This document shows, in pieces, positions 44,595 through 51,470 of a stretch of DNA of 64,000 nucleotides; the stretch's first letter is position 1; each line of letters opens with the position of its first letter. The notes beneath the pieces were generated by a model that was given only the letters and a program-made list of their open reading frames with translations, had not been told where the DNA came from and made no database searches. This DNA comes from Anabaena sp. WA102 (GTDB taxonomy: Bacteria > Cyanobacteriota > Cyanobacteriia > Cyanobacteriales > Nostocaceae), in NCBI RefSeq assembly GCF_001277295.1, contig NZ_CP011456.1, positions 4,654,001 through 4,718,000 on the forward strand, given 5' to 3'. The position numbers were made by a program, and so were the translations under genes.

Positions 44595-44900
44595 TTATTT
44601 TACACCACTGGATAAACTTCCCAAAATCTTTCTCGTTCCCATACTCTGTATGGGAATGAATTCTAGAAGGCTCTGCCTTCAATGACATTAGAGGCAGAGC
44701 CTCTGTAGAACATTCCCAGTCGAAGACTGGGAACGAGATATGATTAAATCATTTACCTAAATTCAACTTAACCAAAACCTCATCTAAATCCTTATCAGCC
44801 CATTCCCTCGCTTGTCTTGCTGCTGCTAAATCTGCTAAAATATCACCAATTTCACGATGTACAAACTTCTCACTAATATCTACAAATGGGGAAGGACTAA
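44595..44900 (-). pseudogene. Duplicated gene scraps and MITE D copy 2 left of the CAST
   Basis: At about 44595-44630 there is a 3'-end copy of the 42660 gene. A family D MITE occupies 44631-44738 (inverted relative to copy 1). At 44740-44900 the minus strand encodes PFVDISEKFVHREIGDILAD and on to LDEVLVKLNLGK and a stop, matching the fragment at 43270. This last frame is cut off exactly at the transposon end at 44901, so the gene is broken there. Confidence 0.65.
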
Positions 44901-45125
44901 TGTCGCTTGCCAGATTAAATGACCACTTGGCAAATTAATGTCCACAAAAATATTAAACCCTAAACCCTTATATAGTAAGGGTTTTGCTATTTTAGCCTAT
45001 ATTTAGCCTCTTCAACATCAATTGACAAAATAGCTGTCCGAGTTTAAATACTTGACAAATTAATTGTCCTCTATTGAAAATCTCTATTCTTCCAATCTTT
45101 ACTTTACTTGACAAATTAATTGTCC
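44901..45125. repeat. CAST end on the tnsB side, with TnsB-type binding repeats
   Basis: Terminal sites at 44901-44943 (CTTGCCAGATTAAATGACC, TGGCAAATTAATGTCC) are followed by TTGACAAAATAGCTGTCC (45022-45039), TTGACAAATTAATTGTCC (45052-45069) and the same again (45108-45125). The motif is the same as in published V-K CAST ends (GACAAATTA...TGTC). Confidence 0.85.
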
Positions 45126-45181
45126 TCCGATAGAGTATAATTCAACTATGTTTGTAATAAACATATATGCTAGAAACACAA

Positions 45182-45550
45182 GGTCAGTAACCCAGCCCTA
45201 AAGGGACTGGGCTTGCAAGAGTAATCAAGCAAGCCGTACTGACCAGACCACCCTGAGTTTACTCTCATGGTAGCCGTTATTTGAGTCACGACACCCCGGA
45301 ATGCGAAGCTAGTTCCCTGCTCTGTCGCTTGTGATTAAACAGTTCTAAGGTCACTGGAACAGTGTTGCAAGCTCAAGCAAGCTCTTATAACAGGTCGAAG
45401 CTAACATTACCCCAGAAATGGGAGTTGGTTTCCAGATTCCAATCAAAAATCTGGTTTCAATTTTAATATCCACAGCGGTTAAAACCGCTCGTGTCGTTTC
45501 CCTCTCAGGTCTAAAGACGCGCTCGTTTCCCACTTACCGGGTGTTCTTAT
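45182..45550 (-). mobile_element. Insertion-sequence remnant inside the start of tnsB (IS200/IS605 or tnpB type)
   Basis: It lies between a plausible tnsB start (ATG 45167, coding MLETQ) and the surviving tnsB frame at 45551. Near its low-coordinate end is a hairpin AACCCAGCCCTAAAGGGACT then GGGCTT, as in IS605-type right ends. At its other end are AGCGGTTAAAACCGCT and the GTTTCCC...TTTCCC motifs shared with 32132-32217. It holds no transposase. A non-coding RNA of omega-RNA type is possible but not shown. Confidence 0.5.
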
Positions 45551-46321
45551 GATAAACCCAATAACGATGAAGTAGAAGATAGCGAGATTATCACTCAACT
45601 ATCCACAGGTGATAAAGAACTATTGGAACTAATCCAGAAATTACTTGAACCATGCGATACCTTCGGTAAGCTTCGCTAACGCATTACCTATGGAGAAAGA
45701 CAAAGGGAGGTAGCAGCAAAACTAGGTAAATCAGTCCGAACAGTCCGCAGACTGGTTAAAAAATGGGAAGAACAAGGTTTAGCCGGACTTCAAACCACTC
45801 AACGTGCTGACAAAGGTAAACACCGCGAAGAATTTTTAGCTCGTGCTTATGCTCAAGATTTGGAGACAGAGGAATTATCTCTGGATGAGGCTAAAGCCAT
45901 GAGTCGCAGGATTCGCCAAGCAGGTAAAGAAATTAGCAAGGCTGCTGGGGTTGGGGGTGCGATCGCTCGTTGGGAAAAATTTCGTTTTAATCCCCCTCCT
46001 TCTGGGCAACAGTTGGAGGCTTTGGCTAAGGTTGTGGGGGTTGATGCTGATAGGTTAGAGCAGATGTTAGCACCTGCCGGGGTGGGAATGAATCTTGAAC
46101 CTATTCGGCTTTGTGCTGCTTGTTATGTGGATTCCCCTTGTCACCGGATTGAGTGGCAGTTTAAGGTAACTCAGGGGTGTCAGCATCATCATTTAAGTTT
46201 GTTGTCTGAGTGTCCTAATTGTGGGGCTAGGTTTAAAGTTCCGGCTTTGTGGGTTGATGGTTGGTGTCAAAGATGTTTTACTACGTTTGGGGAGATGGTA
46301 GAACATCAGAAGAATATTTAA
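45551..46321 (+). pseudogene. Chimeric tnsB-tniQ remnant of the CAST transposition genes
   Basis: One reading frame, interrupted by a stop, joins three pieces. First, 45551-45826: TnsB N-terminal HTH region (ELLELIQKLLEPCD, then REVAAKLGKSVRTVRRLVKK, RADKGKHR). A 27-bp dispersed repeat inserted after EPCD brings in a TAA at 45677. Second, about 45827-45940: the TnsB C-terminal stretch (FLARAYAQDLETEELSLDEA). Third, about 45941-46321: the TniQ body (AIARWEKFRFNPPPSG, GVGMNLEPIRLCAACY, CHRIEWQFK, CPNCGARFKVPALWVDG). The DDE catalytic core of TnsB, all of TnsC and the TniQ N-terminus are missing. A 153-codon frame from TTG 45860 could still give a TniQ-like peptide. Confidence 0.85.
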
Positions 46322-46557
46322 GATATTGAGAGCGATCGCTCTGTTCCCCAAAATTCATCGCTGTTTTATAGTAGAAAGTAACCACTGTAAGGGTTTCAAT
46401 GAATTGATATTCAAGTACAATTCTAATTAATATAATTATACTTTTTATTGAAAAAGTATAATTTAGGTATATTTACTCCTCTATGACTTGTAAGACTTGT
46501 GGAGCAATAAATACTTTACCGTAAGAACCTTCACTAACCTGGAACAAGATGTCAGCA

Positions 46558-46956
46558 TTAACCATCTAATCCGTACTCTAGTGTACGCACATAATTTAAT
46601 ACTTCTTGTGCATCTCCTTCAGGCGCTGGAGGAACAACACCAGGAAGTGAGAGTTGTCCTGTTTCATAAGCATAAAGATTAGTTATATTTGTTTGCGTTC
46701 CTTCAATTCGTGAAGAAAGAACAGCTTCACGACGAATAAATGGACGAATGAGAAGAGTCGGATTTGGCATGGTACGTCCTAATCCGGCAAGTTCACCTAA
46801 AGCGCGGTCTGCATCTGAAAGAGTACGCCAAATTTCTATATCCAGTTCAATTATTGGTGGTAGGGGATTAGGAACAAAAGCATAACAAGGATTTTTACCT
46901 TCTTCTATTTGTACTAATCTACCTGTAGGAGTGTTTTGAAAGTCTTCGGGGTTCAT
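46558..46956 (-). pseudogene. Fic-family protein, N-terminal part only
   Basis: The 132 codons match the Fic/DOC N-terminal domain: LSDADRALGELAGLGRTMPN (about 46-65), LIRPFIRREAVLSSRIEGTQ (about 69-88) and EVLNYVRTLEYGL. The catalytic HPFxxGNGR part, normally 150-250 residues further on, is absent, as the frame stops right after EYGLDG. A short foreign frame (VSEGSYGKVFIAPQVLQV) follows on the same strand. It is thus a truncated AMP-transferase gene within the CAST cargo. Confidence 0.75.
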
Positions 46957-47030
46957 ACTAGGTTTCGATTTTTTTCTAAAAAATTGATGTTAAAAAAGAA
47001 TTTTGTTGTCGTTTGTCGGTGTTACTCCTG

Positions 47031-48563
47031 TTAGTCGGGAATACCAAGGCGTTGATATAGTTCTTCCTGCTTAGGATAGAGAAAAGAGTCTTTATATGTT
47101 TTTTGAGTTTTTGCACTCAAGTCTTCTAGTACATCATTAAATGTTTTTTGTTCTAAATCTTGTAGAACTTGAGATAAGTGAATTCCTTGTGATAGATGGG
47201 GTTGTAACTCTTCTAGTTCACCTATTGAAAGTATTTGCCAATCAAAGCAACTAACTCCTTTTTCTTTCAAAAATTTATTTATATAATCTCGAAAAAAATA
47301 ATCATTAATTAGATAAATTTCTTCAAGAGTTATTAAGACTGGCTTAAAAATTGTATATTTGTCAAATCGTTGAAGATTTGGCAATTTAGCTTGACAATTC
47401 TTTATAAATTCATCTATCTGCTGTATTCCATCTATGACTTCTTTTAGACTCTTGTTAATTTCTTCTTCAGTAGCCATAGTCTTAGCATCTTTTCTTAATT
47501 TAATTGCTTTACATTCAAAAAGAATAACTAAATTACCATCAATAAGTGCATAATCTGGTTTCTTTCCTCTATAAGATTCATCAAGTTCACTGTCAATATC
47601 AATTAGCGTTTCTGAAGTGATAGAATTTTTCAAAACTGTCTCTACATATTTTGCAAATACATGACCAAAGTATGTAGAAAATTTAGTTGTAAAGTTATTA
47701 AATAACTGATAATATATCCCTAGTGAGTTTCTTCGTGCTATTAAATCAGGAATGGGCGAGCTTATAATATCATTACCAAAATCGTGAAAGCCTCTATTTG
47801 TACAAGGATAAACTACAGGAAACTCAAAAAAAGGACTTATATCATACATTTTAAATCGGCGGTCTTTAGTTTGCCGTTTTTGATAAAGATTAATTAACTT
47901 ATTTTGATCTCCTGCCAATTGGCTCATGATAATAGATATACATTTATCGTCAGGTATATTAATTCCATTTGATCGTGCCTGACGTACTATATCATCCAGA
48001 GAAAAAGTCGAATAAGCTTTTAAATATGACAGTAGTACAAATAGAAAGTTAGTAAACTCAGGAATAGATACACCATTAAGATTTTGAAACTCCTGAATCA
48101 TATCAAAAGATTTAGGATTTTCTTGATTAACATTTAAAGCAATAGGAATTTCATAATATATTGATATTGGCCTAGAAAACTGGCTATAGGGGTAAACTCG
48201 AAATGGAAATTGTTTATTTGCAATTCTGAGAAAAGTAAATATAGGATTAGACTGAGTGAATTCATCCTGTAGGGTTTTATCAAAAATAATAGGATCTGTG
48301 ATGAGATATTGCCCAACTAAGTTACATAAATATGTTAATTGTTTAGATGGTATATTCTTTTTTAGTTGTATATTCTTCTTGCTTGGCGAGCAATATCTAA
48401 TAGCGAATAAAACTAATTCTGCTATTATAAAAGGCTCTATTTGTTCTCCTTTAGAATGTAAAGAGTGTAAAATATCCCCTAGTTTAAATTTTCTGAGATG
48501 CTGACCTATTTTAGATTCCAGTCTATCTAGATCATCTAAGCTATTAATTCTCATTACTAACAA
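47031..48563 (-). CDS. Large protein with C-terminal PD-(D/E)XK-like motif, CAST cargo
   Basis: A 510-residue soluble protein. A likely nuclease centre is KKPDYALIDGNLVILFECKA (about residues 332-351), with Asp and E-x-K in the spacing of PD-(D/E)XK enzymes, preceded by DIDSELDESYRGKK. The N-terminal 300 residues are mostly helical and unrecognised. The C-terminal 120 residues include EEIYLINDYFFRDYINKFLK. Codon use is AT-rich. It stands alone in the CAST cargo. A DNA-targeting defence function is a fair guess, without proof. Start ATG at 48563 (MLVMRINSLDDLDRLESKIG); the second Met is possible. Confidence 0.65.
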   Translation of the reverse strand: MLVMRINSLDDLDRLESKIGQHLRKFKLGDILHSLHSKGEQIEPFIIAELVLFAIRYCSPSKKNIQLKKNIPSKQLTYLCNLVGQYLITDPIIFDKTLQDEFTQSNPIFTFLRIANKQFPFRVYPYSQFSRPISIYYEIPIALNVNQENPKSFDMIQEFQNLNGVSIPEFTNFLFVLLSYLKAYSTFSLDDIVRQARSNGINIPDDKCISIIMSQLAGDQNKLINLYQKRQTKDRRFKMYDISPFFEFPVVYPCTNRGFHDFGNDIISSPIPDLIARRNSLGIYYQLFNNFTTKFSTYFGHVFAKYVETVLKNSITSETLIDIDSELDESYRGKKPDYALIDGNLVILFECKAIKLRKDAKTMATEEEINKSLKEVIDGIQQIDEFIKNCQAKLPNLQRFDKYTIFKPVLITLEEIYLINDYFFRDYINKFLKEKGVSCFDWQILSIGELEELQPHLSQGIHLSQVLQDLEQKTFNDVLEDLSAKTQKTYKDSFLYPKQEELYQRLGIPD

Positions 48564-48667
48564 GACTCCTTTTTAACTTTACTTCTCATCTTTTTCAATC
48601 AGGTAGATAAGCTGATATGAAGCACTTAAATAGCTTATCGTTATTATATACAAGTAAATGCACTAAT

Positions 48668-48808
48668 TCAGTTTATTTGAGCTTTTAATTTTTCTTGTAA
48701 CTCCTGATAAATAACATCTAACCACACGGGAATTACAGATTTACCTTCATCCAGGGAAGCGATAGCGAAGCGCTCCGTAGGAATCGCTCTCTTTTTATCA
48801 AACCCACA
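48668..48808 (-). pseudogene. cvkR-like C-terminal fragment 1
   Basis: The minus strand reads SLDEGKSVIPVWLDVIYQEL then QEKLKAQIN and a stop, matching the C-terminus of CvkR at 50977. A repeat-derived stretch (GATAGCGAAGCGCTCC) interrupts it upstream. The rest of that regulator copy is gone. Confidence 0.75.
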
Positions 48809-48809
48809 T

Positions 48810-48985
48810 TCCGCACCCCCCGGTGTCACAATCGGTAATTTCGGATTTTTGAATACATTAAAGGATAATTTTTATACAAAAATGTCGAAATTTTAGGTAG
48901 CGATAGCGAAGCGCTGCTGCAAGCAGTTCGCTAATCCCAAATCCCCAAACGACCATTTTTCGTTGTGTGACAGTTTAGGGTGCGG
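48810..48985. repeat. Element with long imperfect inverted ends
   Basis: TTCCGCACCCCCCGGTGTCAC on the left pairs imperfectly with GTGTGACAGTTTAGGGTGCG on the right. It follows directly after the cvkR-like fragment. The interior holds a GCGATAGCGAAGCGCTGC repeat. A terminator-like stem (AAGCCT/AGGCTT) lies just beyond, at about 49010-49040. Confidence 0.5.
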
Positions 48986-49217
48986 AAGATGGGATCAAAA
49001 TATACTAAAAAAGCCTAACTTCTCCAGAAATCAGGCTTAGATTACCATACATGGATTTTTTGTGTTCTTTTTGGGTTATAGTCACAAAATTTTACTCTAG
49101 CTACAAATTATTTAACAGCGATATGCCTATGGATATATCGCTGCAAACAAAACTATCTAAACCCAGATTAAAAGTTGCTGAAGGTATTGGGTAGTTCAAG
49201 ATACCACCTCAGCTTTT

Positions 49218-49427
49218 CTATGCGCGATTCAATAGTTCAGAGTGAATTTCCTTCATAATCTCATTTCCTGCGAGTTTCCCAAGAAATTCAGGCTTTTTCT
49301 CTATTAATTTACGTTTTCCTTTTTGGGCTAACTTTGGGAAAGTTTTTGATTGCCATTCCTCAAATGAGGAATAAAAATTAGTTTGTGTATCTAACTGCTC
49401 GGATTGAATATGATTTTTTCCAGACAA
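49218..49427 (-). CDS. Small basic protein, partner of the proteasome-like gene
   Basis: About 69 residues, Lys-rich, with EEWQSKTFPKLAQKGKRKLI and KKPEFLGKLAGNEIMKEIHS. The upstream sequence AGGAGGTGATACC is an almost complete match to the 16S anti-Shine-Dalgarno region. It is too close to the GTG at 49436 to serve it, but is ideally spaced for TTG 49427, which I therefore choose. It lies 40 bp downstream of the 431-residue gene, so the two are probably one operon. The product is unrecognised. Confidence 0.6.
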   Translation of the reverse strand: MSGKNHIQSEQLDTQTNFYSSFEEWQSKTFPKLAQKGKRKLIEKKPEFLGKLAGNEIMKEIHSELLNRA

Positions 49428-49467
49428 AGGTATCACCTCCTAGTAAACTCAAAATCTTGATATTGAA

Positions 49468-50763
49468 TTATTTTCTGACAAAGAAGTCTCGATTTAATTC
49501 AGCAGAGAAATAATGTTTTCTCTTGATCCAAATAAATCCATCTCCTTTGGAAATAAGGGCTACATCGGTAGGTCCTCCTACTGTTTCTGCATCAGTGGTC
49601 ACTCTTCGCTTCAAAGATGTAAGACTTACCAGTGCTTCAGCCATAGCTGCTAATTCATCTTTGGGTAGAATGCTTACTGTATCTAAAATAGGGTTTATAT
49701 GATATTCTCTTCTGAATTCTATCATCTTTTCATTGTATTTTTCAAGTAAAGATTGTTTAGTCTGATTAAAGTGTTTATTAATTTGATTAATAAAATCTGG
49801 TTGTTCACTAGAATCAGACTCCTTAGCTTGGTCAATAATAGTCTCAAAATATTTTTGTAAAATTTCTTCTAGAGCATGAATAGAGAAATTTTCTAGCGTT
49901 GGATCAATACCTGCAATAAATGTTGAAATCATATCCTCTTGTGCAAAAGGTATGATTGCAGGATAATTGCCTATTGCATGAGATTTATCTTCGTTGTGAC
50001 GATATTTTAACTGATTACCAAATACACATTCTATATCGTAAGTATGTAAAGAAGGAAAAATTTCTTCTTCTCCAAAACCAGCAATTACAATTCCTGATAC
50101 GAGAGAGGAAAATGTTTTCTTAAATAAAGAGTATTCAGCTATTGTAAGCAAATTATTTTTTATATTTGTGGTTACATTAAATTCTGAAAATACATGATCT
50201 ATTACCTTGTGAAACAAGGGATTAAACTCAACAGTTTTTTCTTTAATAAAAGATTCTGAAAAGTGAGAAATATTGTCTAAATTTTCTAAATTAGTAGCAG
50301 CTTTCTCTATTACTTCACTTGCGATTTTATTAGTTAATTCTTCAGATATTTTTGTCTGTATATCGTTACTAAAAGCTTGCTCCACAGCATAACTTATTTC
50401 TTGTTGGAGATGTTTATAAGTGTCTGATAAAATAGATATAACAGATTCAGTTTGATAATCATCAGGGAAAAACTTAATATGTTTATTAATAAAATCAATA
50501 AAATCATTACAATAATCTTGAAGTTCAGGGAAAGATAAATTTCCTAGCTTCTGTCTGTATACTTTAATAAGTGATTCCCAAGGAACTCCTGTAAGCTGGG
50601 CATTTCCGTATACCATAATACCTACAGGACAAACCCTTGATAAAGCAAAAAGCTTATTAGCCGAGTTATAAATTTTTGTACCATCCGAAATACCCACGGT
50701 AACTGCGCTATCTGCTGCTAATGCTATTGCTTCTTTATTGATTATGGCTACTTCTGTTGTCAT
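49468..50763 (-). CDS. Proteasome-like (Ntn-hydrolase) protein, CAST cargo
   Basis: A 431-residue protein. Its start MTTEVAIINKEAIALAADSA resembles proteasome beta/HslV subunits (TT-x-V-A...ALAADS), with Thr2 as possible nucleophile after Met removal. KIYNSANKLFAL and VGIMVYGNAQLTGVPWESLI (about 30-70) continue the similarity. IVIAGFGEEEIFPSLHTYDI (about 225-244) also fits the sheet of an Ntn fold. Between and beyond are long helical inserts not found in the classical enzyme (about 95-215 and 310-385). I know similar hypothetical proteins only vaguely. A role in defence or proteolysis is inference. It is followed by the small gene at 49427. Confidence 0.6.
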   Translation of the reverse strand: MTTEVAIINKEAIALAADSAVTVGISDGTKIYNSANKLFALSRVCPVGIMVYGNAQLTGVPWESLIKVYRQKLGNLSFPELQDYCNDFIDFINKHIKFFPDDYQTESVISILSDTYKHLQQEISYAVEQAFSNDIQTKISEELTNKIASEVIEKAATNLENLDNISHFSESFIKEKTVEFNPLFHKVIDHVFSEFNVTTNIKNNLLTIAEYSLFKKTFSSLVSGIVIAGFGEEEIFPSLHTYDIECVFGNQLKYRHNEDKSHAIGNYPAIIPFAQEDMISTFIAGIDPTLENFSIHALEEILQKYFETIIDQAKESDSSEQPDFINQINKHFNQTKQSLLEKYNEKMIEFRREYHINPILDTVSILPKDELAAMAEALVSLTSLKRRVTTDAETVGGPTDVALISKGDGFIWIKRKHYFSAELNRDFFVRK

Positions 50764-50872
50764 AAATATCTATCTTGATAAGTAAAATTTTGGTACTAAT
50801 GAATTAGTAATGCTGGAAAAAATTTCTTGATACTTTAAGATAACAGTAATATGTATCCAAGAATCAACTCAT

Positions 50873-50985
50873 TCAGAGTTTTTGACACAACTGCTGATAA
50901 ATAATATCTAACCACACGGGAATCACAGCTTTACCTTCATCTAGGGATGCGATAGCGAAGCAATCCGCAGGAATCGCTACCTTGG
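50873..50985 (-). pseudogene. cvkR C-terminal fragment 2, adjacent to the intact gene
   Basis: Directly after cvkR the minus strand reads CFAIASLDEGKAVIPVWLDI then IYQQLCQKL and a stop, a second copy of the CvkR C-terminus. It is joined through a GCGATAGCGAAGC repeat. Overlap with the end of cvkR is a few bases. Confidence 0.75.
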
Positions 50986-51402
50986 TAACTTGCTTGCTAA
51001 CCCCTGATAAATAACATCTAACCATACAGGAATCACAGCCTTACCTTCATCCAGGGATGCGATCGCTCTTTTCCTGTCAAATTCTACCAAAGAAAGCGAA
51101 TCATCCTGTGATAACAACAACATAAACCGCTTACCCTGACCCGAAATAAACAACTCCGGTTCTTGTTCCTTCAGTTGTTTCAGCGTTTCACAGGCAATAT
51201 CAAAACTTATCCCCGTAGACAGCCAATATACCAAAGCAGCCAGTTCCACCAGATTAGACCTGGAGTAATAAATACTGCGTCCTGTTCCCGTATCACCAAT
51301 CACAGGCACAACAATCCCCTTCTCTCGCCAATACTGAATCTGGCGGAGAGTACAACCTGTAATTTGAGCCGCTTCCTTACTTGTGAAAAATTTTTCTTGC
51401 AT
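50977..51402 (-). CDS. cvkR: CvkR, MerR-type repressor of the V-K CRISPR locus
   Basis: A 141-residue protein from MQEKFFTSKEAAQITGCTLR; the Met three codons earlier is less likely. Residues 8-25 form the winged HTH of MerR regulators (AAQITGCTLRQIQYWREKGI), followed by GTGRSIYYSRSNLVELAALV. The C-terminal half SLVEFDRKRAIASLDEGKAV is typical of CvkR. In Anabaena sp. PCC 7120 CvkR is reported to repress the divergent cas12k promoter. The same divergent arrangement is kept here, with 68 bp between the starts. It looks intact. Two partial copies of its C-terminus lie nearby. Confidence 0.88.
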   Translation of the reverse strand: MQEKFFTSKEAAQITGCTLRQIQYWREKGIVVPVIGDTGTGRSIYYSRSNLVELAALVYWLSTGISFDIACETLKQLKEQEPELFISGQGKRFMLLLSQDDSLSLVEFDRKRAIASLDEGKAVIPVWLDVIYQGLASKLPR

Positions 51403-51470
51403 AAAAAACATTTTACAGAAAGCTGCTACAATACAAATATGTTAGTATTAGACAAATATGTTTATTAAGT
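51403..51470. promoter_or_regulatory. cvkR-cas12k divergent control region
   Basis: 68 bp between the two starts. ACAAATATGTT occurs twice as a direct repeat (51433-51443 and 51452-51462). AATAC and GTATT form an inverted pair around the first copy. A TACAAT hexamer at 51427 could serve as a -10 box. These are candidate CvkR operator sites. Confidence 0.5.

Noticed and set aside
45351..45533. 60-codon minus-strand frame inside the insertion-sequence remnant
   Set aside because: It covers the hairpin and repeat end of the remnant and has no recognisable TnpB domain; I treat it as non-coding.
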